Shown piece by piece: positions 19,908 to 31,700 of a stretch of DNA of 64,000 bases; position 1 is the stretch's first letter, and every line of letters begins with the position of its first letter. The stretch comes from Amyelois transitella (taxonomy: Eukaryota; Arthropoda; Insecta; Lepidoptera; Pyralidae). The position numbers and the translations under genes were made by a program. The DNA lies in the NCBI RefSeq assembly GCF_032362555.1, contig NC_083530.1, forward strand, positions 3,998,001 through 4,062,000, read 5' to 3'. A model generated the notes under the pieces. That model did no database searches. It worked only from the letters and a program-made list of their open reading frames with translations, and was not told the DNA's origin.

Positions 19908-22900
19908 CTAAATATTATTATGAGCTATATTTAAATGAAGTTTCAGTTCATATTTATTTGCAAACACACTCTTACAGGGCTTACAACAGAACTTACCGCC
20001 ATGGAATATTTTCATATGATTCCTCAATTTTCCTTGAGAATAGAAGTTTTGCGAACACAAAATACAGGTATAAGGCATAGCCCCAATATGTTTTCTTACA
20101 TGAATAACCAATGCCTTTCTAGACTTCAAGCTTTTATTGCAAAAATTACATTTTTCCCTCGAAAACATGCTGTGTACTTTCTTATGATGGTTCAAATTCG
20201 TATCAGTATAAAATTGACTCTCGCACATGTCACAACTGTAAGGTTTTATTTGCAAGTGGACCTTATTCACGTGGACTGTAAGGTTGTTATTGTTTGCGCA
20301 AGGTTTCTCGCAGAAACTACATGTTTGAATTTTCTTTTCTTGAAGAAGCCTTAATTTTGCAGTGTGCCTTTGCCAGTGATTGTCGAATTGCTTTTGTTTT
20401 GCAAAAAATTTGTCACATAATAAACACTCTTTTGTGTTATGAGTTTTCACATGCTTTATCAAATTTTTTGCACTAACAAATGTCCTCCCACAAGTTTCAC
20501 ACGAGCTGTGATTGATATTTCCTAATAAATGCACCATTTTTGTGTGCTCATGTAAGTGAAACTTTGATTTGAACTGTTTTTGACATATCTTGCATTTTAC
20601 ATTCTTAAAAACATGTCTAACAATGTGACTTTTCAAGAAATAAATTGAAATAAAGCGTTTATTGCACATGGGGCAGGATATTTTAGACCAATCCACTCTT
20701 TTAGGCTTTCTTTCCTTTTTGAATGTTAAAAATTCTCTACAGACATTACTGATAGAATTATAACTTGATTTCGATTTTAATCTAGATTGTAAACCGTTAA
20801 TTCCCTTTCCATATGTTTTTGTTATATGCCTGGCTGGATTGTTAGCCAACTGTTCTATTTCCTCAGCAGTGTCATGGAAAACTGAGTTAGTTTTCTCTGT
20901 CACCTTTCGCGATGTCGTTTCTATATCGCTTTCACTTTCAGAATCTTTAGTTCTGAATTCATCTTCTAAAACTTCCACATTTAGCTTAGATTCATCTACC
21001 TCATCTGGGTCAACAAGTAGACTTTCATCTATTAAGTCTGGTTCTTTTGCTGGTAATATTATATTCTGTGATATCTCAACAAATATCTTTCCATCTGGTT
21101 CACCAACATTACCTAGACTATCAAGCATTAATTCGACACATGTTTTCAACCTATTTCGAACATAATGAGCATGATTTAGGAACACATAAGATGTAATTGC
21201 ATTGTCTAGGCATTTTTTACAAATCTTTGATCCTGTGTATGTACTAAGGATATTCATCTGCAACAAAAATAAATAATGGAATTAAAACAAAAATAAAACA
21301 AGCAAGGAGGGAAAGTCTAGGTGTAATGTTATTTACATTTTAATACCTACTAAAAATTGCCAGTAATATATTAACATGGATATTAAAGATACAGCAACGC
21401 AGAGCTCTTGTATCAAATATATCATGTAAGAAGTAATTAAAAAAAAATTACATCCTACAGAAAATTCTTTGGCGTATACCAAAATTCATAAGATTCAGCC
21501 AAATAAATTACAATTCTCTTTCTTAATTTAAAACAATTATAATCCTGGTAAATGAAGAGATAAGTAAGATAAATAGTATTTCTTCATATTACACTACTTA
21601 TGAAAAGAAGTTGCCATTCTTCTTATAGGTCTTTTAAATCTCCTGGATTTTTTCCTTTCATAATCTGATGATCCTGCTCCTATATTGAAACATAATGGGT
21701 TATTTGAGACTTGCATGAAAGGGATTGGCAGTTCAATAACAGATGTAGTCTTTTGAGAATCAATAGCTTGATTGATCAATAACTCATTTTGAAGATTACA
21801 TTCTTCTACATCCATTTCTTCTTGTATTATGTGTGTATCATGGCTTGCTATAGGATATTGTTCAAAATGTGTATTTGCTGATACTGGCTCCATTGCAATA
21901 TTTTTTGTTATATCTGAAATATCTTGGTTTGTCTCTTCAAAATTTGCAAATTTAATTTTAGTACCTTCTTGAATTAAAGGCTCCATTTCAATATCTTTCA
22001 GAGCATTTTCTTCATTAATCGCAGTTGGGCTTTTATTGGCAGCATCAGTTTCAAAGAAAGATCTATTTATGCCAAGATTTAATTTAATATGATCAGTGTT
22101 TCCAACATGATGATCAGAATCACAACAATAACATTTTTCATTATTTCCATTATCTGTTAAACAATATTTGCATTGCCATTTGGATCTTTTACTTCCCAAA
22201 ACAAAAGAATCTACACTCTTCCTTTTGTTTGTTAGCATTAACTTACTATATTCAGAAACATCAGAGGTGGTGTTCAATTTTATTTTTGAGTTACTGTTTC
22301 CATTGTTAGACTTTTGACAATAATGACATTTATCAGTACATTTAAAAATCCAACAATACTGACATTCCTGCACAATGGGAACTTCAATTTTGTTATTTTT
22401 GTTTGTGAAATCAGCTTTTAATTTGCCATCTCCATTGATTGTTTGAACTTTACATTTCCCAAATATCCAATCAACTTTAGAATTTAAATCAGTTGTACAG
22501 TCTGATGTTGTATGGTTGGATATTGGTATTTGAATTTCAACAACATTAGTTATATATTCTGGATTCGAAAAAGTGAATGAACACTGTTTGTCTGTGGTAA
22601 TACTACCATTAATGAAACATTCAGTTGCTTCTTTCATATTATCAATAGTAGCTAAATTTTCAACCATTTTATTTTTTACTTGCATATTTGTTTGTAGGCT
22701 ACAAACTTCACTTTGGTTCACAATTTCTTCTTCACTATCATTTTTAGGACTCAAAATTTGCTCTATATGTATTGGGTTGTCAAAGAAGAAAATGTAATTG
22801 TCAATAATAAAATATGTTTCTCTAGAAATCACAACAGGATCTGATAGAGAAAACTTGTGATATTTTGCCTTTTTCATAGCAAAACATGATTTATCTCCAT

Positions 22901-23317
22901 TTAGTTGGTAAACCTTCTTGGTTAAAGTTAGAACATTTGCTTCATATGGTACCAGTAATTCTCGGTACTTGTATGAACTTCGCTAGAAAAGGATTACCAA
23001 CATAAAGACTTTTTACTTGCAAATGTTCACATCAGCAATAACATCAAAATGGCAAAATAAAATATAACAACATACCATACCTACAAAATACTTGGTAATA
23101 TTTCTTAATCTGATATAATTTCATGTATAGGTGGGTTAATTTCTTTTAAATATGTCATGCAATTGTAAAAACTTACCTCAGGCATTGTAGATCCGAGAAT
23201 AGTGTACAGACTTCTATGACCAGTCAGTTCTGGGCATCCACCATGGAAATTAATGGTTCTGTCCAGTTTGACCATACTGACCCCTTTTGAGAGGCAGACA
23301 GTACATAATTCATCCAT
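19908..23317 (-). CDS. ZAD C2H2 zinc-finger protein C
   Basis: Exon 1 is 23317-23177 and exon 2 is 21257-19908, joined in phase 0 (GAG|GTAAGT donor; TTTTGTTGCAG acceptor), for 496 residues. The start ATG has an AAAATGG context. The ZAD pairs are C5-x2-C8 and C60-x2-C63. An acidic linker (about 110-175) follows, then nine C2H2 fingers. Exon 1 lies inside the last intron of gene D, and the intron contains the last exon of gene D. Its ATG is 27 nt downstream of D's exon 2 donor and in the same frame. C may therefore start from an internal promoter, or be spliced from D's promoter as a D-C fusion. Confidence 0.82.
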
Positions 23318-24540
23318 TTTACTTTCAATCAAATGTTCCATTACCATATGGAACTTGTGCTTTTCAATATGCTGCAAGTGTTGATCATATGTTTCACTCC
23401 CAACATCGCACTCCGAACACTTATAATCTGTATCAATCAAAGTTTTAGATTTTGACGGTTCATGAGCAGATTTCACATGTTTTCTATAAACATGTCTTTT
23501 GGCAAAAGATTTTCCACATATACGGCAATTAAACCACATTGATTTAGGATGAATCTTCTCATGATATAATCGAGATTCTAAGCTTTCAAACCTCAGCCAA
23601 CATTTTGGACATTCTAGTTCATTAATTTTATTATCAATATTTTCTGTTAACTCAGACCCTATGTTAACAATATTGATGACTGGATCAGCATAATCAATAA
23701 CGTTTTCATGTTCAGAGTGCAACTTGTTATAATTAGGATTCAGTTTTTGTCTGCCTCGCTTTTTAGTGCGCTCCAGGGGATCAAGCTTATCAAGTTTTTC
23801 ATACATGTCTTCAAAACAGTTGCGTAGAGCTCTCCCACTACGCTCGCACTGTTGAGTAAAAAGGTATGATTGAATTGTGTTCTCCAAACATTGATTGCAT
23901 ATTTTTGTAGGAAAATTCGGATCTGCCAGCACCTGAAAAGTTGACAACCAGGATTAAAAGGTAAGAAAGTTATAGTTTAATGTTGTCTTTACATTAAAAC
24001 CAATTTTATTAATAACACTTTAAATAGCAGAGGGTGCAACTTGGAAATAAGCAAAGATGAGAGAATGACACAAGGAAGAAGTGGCTCTAAAACCAAACAG
24101 ATAAAATTTTTTAGAAAATAATTACAAGCATTGCAATGCATTTTAACGCTACCTATTCCATATATTCTAACTTAAAATAGTAACCAGTGAAAATATTATA
24201 GAATAAGGTTCAAACATACCTGAAATGGATAAAAACTAGCAACCATATCCCGAATGGTAACTTTGTAAAGAGCACCTTGACTTGCAATTTGGAATACTTG
24301 GTCCATTTCATATAGAGGAGAATCTACATTCATGCAGTATCGACAAACTTTATATTTCAAAGTTCCTTCCAGTAGAAACTTTACCGCCTTTTTTGTCGTC
24401 AGCGGCTCCCTCTTCAAATTACAAACACCTGTGATAGTTACGTTTGTTTCTTCTTCATCATTTATATCTTCTCCGCCAGACGTAGAATCATTTCCTCCCG
24501 TTTTAGGAATGAGGAATTCAGAAAATTCATCTCCATCCAT
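21594..24540 (-). CDS. ZAD zinc-finger protein D with long Cys-cluster tail
   Basis: Exons are 24540-24220, 23932-23345 and 22982-21594, all phase 0, for 765 residues. Donors are CAG|GTATGT and ATG|GTAATG; acceptors are CTTTTCAG and CCTTTTCTAG. The ZAD pairs are CRYC (66-69) and CNQC (119-122). Exon 2 adds a basic KKRGRQK stretch and three C2H2 fingers. Exon 3 begins RSSYKYRELLVPYE and carries a 462-residue tail with two Cys clusters (CQYCWIFKCTDKCHYC; CKYC...CYCC) that may bind zinc, and a basic C-terminus (RRFKRPIRRM). I do not recognise the tail. The join of exon 2 to exon 3 is inferred from phase and splice signals. The alternative is that exon 2 reads on into gene C. Confidence 0.75.
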
Positions 24541-25775
24541 TATAGTGAGGTTATATCACTGTTGATTTAGGATATGTACGCAATGATTTTTTTCTTATTA
24601 TAAATACATATTAATGTGTAAATAAGAACTTTTTAACTTTGTACATATAGCATAATATAATATAAATATTAACCCACAAGTCAGCAAAGCCGAGAAAAAA
24701 AAGAATGAGATGAGAATACAAGATAAATCAAAATTTTGACAACGTCAAATCAGAAGACATGTAGTGTTGCCCGTATGTAATGTTGCCGCTCATTTTACGA
24801 ATACAATATTTAGAGAAAAAAAACACGTAGGAAATACCAAAAAAATATATGTTGTATGTATACGTACATGCAATACTACAAAACCTTGTATTTATCGTAA
24901 TAATCTTATATGTCATATCCATAAAAATTAAATATTAGAATTTCCGAACCGGGTTTCCTTAAATGGGTACACACCAAAGATAGGCAATCATTTTAACGCA
25001 TGAGTTATTATCCAACTAAACTTGGCTGAATTGATAAGGTGGAGTTGGCAGCGAGAGGTTGCCTGTGCTGGAACGGCACAAGCAAAACCTGCGTGTCATG
25101 GAAATGAACATGCTGCGCTGGATGTGTGGAGGACAGCGTGCAGAACTCCAATTCCGCGGCAGCCTTCATGTCCGTGACATAGTAGACAAACTGCAGGAGA
25201 GCCGCCTTTTGGTACGGCCATGTCTTGCGGATAACGGCAGACTACTTGTGAAACAGATAGCTGGCCATGCCGCTACCGCCGGGCCCAGGTAGAAAGGGCA
25301 GGCCGAAAAGATTATAGCTGGACGTTGCCGAAAATGACATGCGAACTATTGGACTGAAATTAGAGGATGCCGAAAACCCAACCAAGTGTAGAGATATATA
25401 TATAGCATACCCCGGGCCCAGAAACACATCTGTGGAGGGTACAATCGGGAACACGCAGAGATGAGTTTAATATGTAATAAACTAGCACTGTTCCCTTGTA
25501 TTATATTAGGTAGATTCATTCCATTTGAAAATCAAATGAAAATGATGAAAACACTCATATTTGACATGCGATTTAATAATTCGATTTTTAATCGAACCAA
25601 TTTGAATCGTTCTAATGACTTGATTGACTTGCCAACTGGACGAAAATTGACAACTTAATAGCTGTCACTTTGCTAAAGTAAAAATAATGCAATTTTTAGA
25701 TTGTTTTGATTTATTGCATCATAACATTGTGAATTTTTTCTCCTAGATGTGTTCCATGATTAGTGCGCGTTGAAA
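24541..25775. other. Divergent intergenic region between ZAD gene D and golgin-like gene
   Basis: Promoter regions of two divergent genes, split by a LINE fragment at 25033-25455. No other coding exon is seen. Confidence 0.5.
25033..25455 (+). mobile_element. LINE 3' fragment, inactivated
   Basis: A broken frame encodes MEMNMLRWMCGG, then in other frames WYGHV, KGRPKR, LDVAENDM, LKLEDAEN and PGPRNTS. This is the C-terminal pattern of RTE-like endonuclease/reverse-transcriptase elements. Several stops and frameshifts are present. Confidence 0.7.
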
Positions 25776-28700
25776 ATGTCGTGGTTGAACTTAAATCAGA
25801 GTCTGAACAGCTTGAAAGGACAGATTACAAGTTTTGCTACCGAAGTGTTATCGGATGTTCCTGTGCAAGATTCCGATGGAAGTTCTTCGAAATCAGACGC
25901 CCCGGTTGGAGATCTTGTAGAAAAATGTCGTGCCCAGGAGCTGGAGGTAAGTTTTCTGGGTGAAAAACATTAAATAATTTATGACAACATAACCTGCAAA
26001 TCAGCTGTCAAATTGTTATGTCAAGTTATGTTTATGTCTATTTTGTTCAAAATTCTTTTGAAGACCATTACCACGCTAGGCTCCTTGCTGTATCAGAACA
26101 TGAGTCGGGTTAATTGCTACGCGCTATACCGTCGGCGAACCTCTGAACACTCTTCGACATTGGCAGTTTCCGAATTGCAGTCGGACCCAGACTCGGTTCT
26201 GCTGTTGTCCCCCGAACCCTGTCGGTGTTCTTATGGCATAGACGTCGACAGGAACGGACTCTATGGGCTGTATTGTCAAAAAAGTGCTGCTAGGTTTTTC
26301 TACCACAGCTCCATCAATGACATAATCAAAAGGGTGCTTACTACCATAAACATGCCTAGCGGTTAGAACCAGCAGGCATAGTACGCGATGATGGCGAGCG
26401 TCGTGATGGTTTGACGCTGGTCACTTGGGAGCGGGGAAGGGCCCTTGTATGGGATGATGGCTTCTCGCCTCATCCAAGGGATTGGTTTCAAGGGCTGGAC
26501 CTGCAGCAGAAGCTGCTGAAAAAGCCAAATGATTACATGTTTGTTCTGCTTTGCTAAAACACTTTTTGACTATCGGTTTTGAGCTTTAAAAAGTTCTGAG
26601 TTTTGGGTTCAGAGCTTTAAAAACAACTTCAATGTTTTGTCAATGTCACTAGTGACATGAGAGTGGGCTCTTATCTTGCAAAAATAATAGATGTTGCCAT
26701 TTCGCGGAGGAACGCAGCCAGTTCTCGGCACCATGCCACAAGAGCCCCACATTTTTTTCTGATTATTGAGTATTAGTAGTTCCTGAGATCAGCGCGTTTA
26801 AACAAACAAACAAACTCTTCAGCTTTATAATATTAGTACAGATTATTTCTATCAAATTCAAATTAAAAAATGTTATTAATTATTGTGGGATACTTCATAT
26901 CACTTAATAATGGTCATTTCTTTTGGCTTCACAACATTGGTTGTATCCATGTCATGTATGTTTATATTGTTTGATTTAAAAATGTATTTATGTCTTCTTC
27001 TTTATAGAATTTTCAGCAAGATTCTGCACTGTACTAGATATTTATATTTTATGTATTTTGTTATCAATGTTGTGGTTTCCACATGGAGAACATATTATAT
27101 TAATTAGAGGATCACCTAATCTATATTTTCCTTTTTTTAATGAGAATCTAGTTGGGATCCATGAATATAAAAGATGTATTTTTGTCCAATAAGATTCTGA
27201 TGGGTCATGGATATTCCTTACCTACTTGAATTTAATCTATACATATAATAAAATAGTAAAAATATTTTGTCTGTACATTTAGTATTTTTGACTGAAATGG
27301 ACAGAGGGACACTTAGAATGAATAATAGAAAGCAAAAATATTTTTTTTAAATTTCTTGTCTGTCTGTATGTATGATCACGATTATCTCCAAAAGTACTGA
27401 ACCGATTTACTTGAAACTTTCACCAATTGCTTTGTTTTGACTTAGAATAACATTTAAAGTTTGTTTCATCAAAATCGGTTCACTAAAAAAAAAGTTATCG
27501 ACATTTGAATGAATTCAAGGCATGAGTTTGCCTGCTAATAAGTTACGAAACTTAAATTCAAAGTCATTTATCATTGTACGACAGCATAATACCTATAACA
27601 TATAAATATAAGTGAAAGGCGACTAAGGGATAGGCTTACTAACTTGGGATTCTTTTTTACTCGATTGGCGAGCTACCTATCACTATTTGAATCTCAATTC
27701 TATCATTAAGCCAAATAGCTGAACGTGGCCATTCAGTCTTTTCAAGCCTGTTGGCTCTGTCTACCCCGCAAGGGATATAGACGTGACCATATGTATGTAG
27801 TCTACTTTAATTTCGACACCACTGCAATGGCTTCGATGGTCCAGTGGTTAGCGCGTGCGACTGTGAAGTTGGCGGTCCAAGTTCGAGTCCCAACTAAAAC
27901 AAGATATTATTTATTTTTATAAAAAAAAATTTTTTTGTGTTGTTTGAGTATTTTATTTAAAAAAATTGAAAATCTAATTACTACATATAATAAAACGGTG
28001 AAAATATTCTGTCTGTACATTTAATATTTTGACTGAAATGGTTAGAGAATTTTGTTTTTACATTTTTTGTCTGTCTGTCTGTATCTGACTGTATGATTAA
28101 GATTCAACTCGAACTTTACGCGGACGAAGTCGCGGGCAACAGCTAGTTACAAAATAAACGAAGCCATCATTACATGGCCCTACCTTAAAGAAAAGATTCA
28201 AAATGAATTTATTTGTTAATTTGTGTTGTATATTTTGAACTAAAAAATCTGATATGGGACACTGATGTTAGTTCTTTTATTCCATGTATCCATAAAAATA
28301 AACATACTTATATAAGTATAAATATATAAAATGAGTAAATGTCAGTTTCTCTGTTGCTCTTTATCAACAAAACCACTGCATAAATTTTGATTGATTAGAT
28401 TGACTACCAATCAACTTGGGGCATTTTTTGTATGTATGTTACATACATACATACAAAAAATGTATGTATGTAACATACATACAAAAAATGTTTAAAAAAT
28501 TCAATATAATTTTAGAACTTTTGTTTTGATTTTGATGAAATTTTAATTATATCTGTCAATGAAATTCTTAAATTCGTGGGGCATCAAAATTGGTGTAATG
28601 GTTATTAATGGTTAGGTATTCTCAATTTTGTTAAAAAAAACATTAAGAGTTCGCGAGGTCTAAGTTAGCATTGAAAAACTATTACATACTCTTACAATGC

Positions 28701-31700
28701 CCCTGCTCTACCTGCGTAAAAATAACCCCGTGATATTTTCGTTACTCCAAACTATTTGCTAGCAAAAATTCATGGATATTGGTTCATTGGTTGTCATCAG
28801 GGACCTGACAAAAGGTCAAGGGTACCGACGAGCTTGCATGAAGGTAGTTAGGAATGTGTTTGAAGCAAGTGGCAAGTGGAAAAATTCAGAAGGTGTAGAC
28901 CTTGCTTACCCCTCTGGGAAAGTAACTTGATATTATGTGTGTATGGAAAATGGGGGACTCAGTATAACTTGACCCAGGGGTTAACATGGCCAGGTCGAGT
29001 CCGCTTCAGTGGCCTACTGGATCGTGATCGTGAAAAAAAGGTGTACTGCACTTAAATTTTCTTTATCTAGCTAGGCGGTTGGAAAGGAATATGCATATAC
29101 ATACATCTAAGTAGTCCGGCTTTTTCCATGACCTAATATACCTGCAAAGGTAGCGGAGATCAGCCAGGAGACTGAAAACCTGACCCAAACCTGGATCAAG
29201 TCACCCAGCCGCCGTAGCATAGCACGTGGGACGCCGTTTTTATCGCGCTAAAAACATATAACCGTCCCGTTTCACGTCATGATAAAAAGTGAAACGGCGA
29301 TAGTTTTTGCCATGCTACTGGGCTTCTCTCCAAAAAGGTGAGGATGTAACTGGGTTTAACGTTAAGGGGATTATAAACTTGGGATTCTTCTTTTAGGCGA
29401 TGGGCTAGCAACCTGTCACTATTTGAATCTCAATTTTATCTTAAAGCCAAATAGCTGAACGTGGCCTATCAGTTTTTTGAAGACTGTTGGCTCTGTCTAC
29501 CCCGCAAGGGATATAGACGTGATTATATGTATGTATGGATTTGAACAAGTACAACAGTTGGTAGGGCAGTGGTGGGGCAGGCAATAAGAAGTTTTGACGG
29601 TAACTTTTACGAAGCACCAGTATACTATACCGGCGAATTTCGGAGAGCCTCCTGTTTGAAGCAGGTCTAGTATATACAATATTCGTTCAGATTGAATTAA
29701 AAAAAATCCTGACATTTACATTCTCTAAGTGGATGTGAGAGTCATTGAACTTAAAACAGATGAAGAGGAATGCAAACTAAAGAGTCCGAGTAGGTAGTGG
29801 TGCAATGTGAAATAGTTCATATTCGGGAGTCTCAATATTCTGAATCGATCGTCAATAAAAACACTAGAATCATAAATTAAAGCCCTTCTGATTCATGGGT
29901 CAATTATTTATGTAGCAGACTGATTTTGTTTAAGGTCTGACTCGCACTTTACTTTACTTTGGCTAACATAAAAAGTTAATTTTCCATTTAGGCAAAAATC
30001 TACTAGATTTTCCTAACATATTTAAGACTCTTGAAACTCATGTCATGTCAGATGTTGCAACTGAGAATGCGCAAAAATTATATGGGAGCATTATATACAC
30101 ATACATACATATAATCATGTCTCTATACCTTGTAGGGTAGAGAGTCTTGAAAAGATAGACCACATTCAACATTTTGGTTTGATGATAGAGTTGAGATTCA
30201 AATAGTGACAGTTGCTAGCCCTGGCGCTAGAGGGATCTTTAACTAAACAAATCCGGGGTTTGTAGTCAGTTAAGTTTTAAATAACCGTAAAAATAGCAAT
30301 AGCACACAGCGATTGCATTTACAACTTACTTTGTACAACATAAATATGCGTTACTTTTATGATTTCATCCTTATGTCTGTAATCGTAAGGTTCAAATTAT
30401 TGGAGAAGGGAGATGTCCACGGAGGGTAGATAGCTTATCATGTTTAAAGAGTGATATGACTGTGATAACGGACATAAGCTTTTCGTAACCTGTGTTGGGA
30501 CCCTAGTTATTGCATTTTGAAACGGTGATCTAAAAAAATATCAGGAATGGGGAAAAAATATGTTACTTTTTTGCCGAAATGAAATATTTAGTTAAAATTC
30601 TAATGGTAAAGTGATGTTACCAAAAGATTTAATCAATGTATATAAAACTCTTATATAAATCTCAATTCTATCATTAAGCCTAACAGCTGAACGTGGCCTA
30701 TTAATCTTTCAAGATAACTGGCTCTGTTTACCCCGCGAGGGATATAGACGTGATTATGTGAATGAATGAAATGAATAAAACCCCTCAGTTGTTCAGTGAG
30801 AATATCCCTATCTTCCCACGTAAACTTACATTAGACAGGGCCAACGATGAAACATAAATGCAAAAGTAAGTTTATTTGTTTGTTGACACGTAACGCGTTA
30901 TCTACGGAACTTTTCTTGAAATATGCATATGCATATATACCTATAATTATGTGTCTGGAGAACGACAAAGGATAGTTTTCATTCTGGCAACATGTAAAGT
31001 TCCCGTAGGATTTGCGAAAATTTTGTATTGCTTTGTAGGTGGCGCAAAATTCGCGTCGCGGGTAACAGCTAGTTATGTAAGTATAGTAAACTAGAGGCCA
31101 CCCGCGACTTCGTCCGCGTGGAATCAATCGCGCGGGAACTCCGGGATAAAAAGTAGCCTATATGTTATTCTGGGTCTTCAGCTACCTACATACCAAATTT
31201 CATCGTAATCGTTTTATTAGTTTTTGCGTGAAAGAGTACCAAACATCCATACTGACACACTCACAACTTTCGCATTTATAATATTAGTTGGATAGGATGT
31301 CTCAAAAAATACAATTGGCAATCTTTCCGTTGTTTTTTAAGTAGCTTGAAAATTAATAGTAGAACCTTCATCAAGCTACTAACTAATACTCACACCATTT
31401 TTTTAAGTTATATGAGTAGATCAATTAATCTAATTGATTATAGCAATTTGTTTAACGTATTGTTTAAAAATAGCATCGCTTCTGTGTTCGACCATTTTTT
31501 GTTGGCGCCACTACCTGCCTTTCCTGATTTTGACCATTGTTCTTGAGGAAACTTATTTTAATACAAATTATTTCTCCAAACATATAAAAAAAGAAATTTT
31601 CAAGCGCGATTCGATCTCACGAAATATGTGACGGTGTTGTACCATTATATTCCCTTCGAAATTACACCTTGAATAATTGTCATAGTTTTCATTTTCGTTT

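Noticed and set aside
23105..23176. C-terminal extension of the gene D/C frame past the donor at 23176
   Set aside because: The sequence after CCTGAG|GTAAGT reads on only about 23 codons to a stop and would leave the second ZAD without its second Cys pair.
27826..27905. tRNA gene on the + strand
   Set aside because: Same reason: internal promoter boxes only, no closed acceptor stem.
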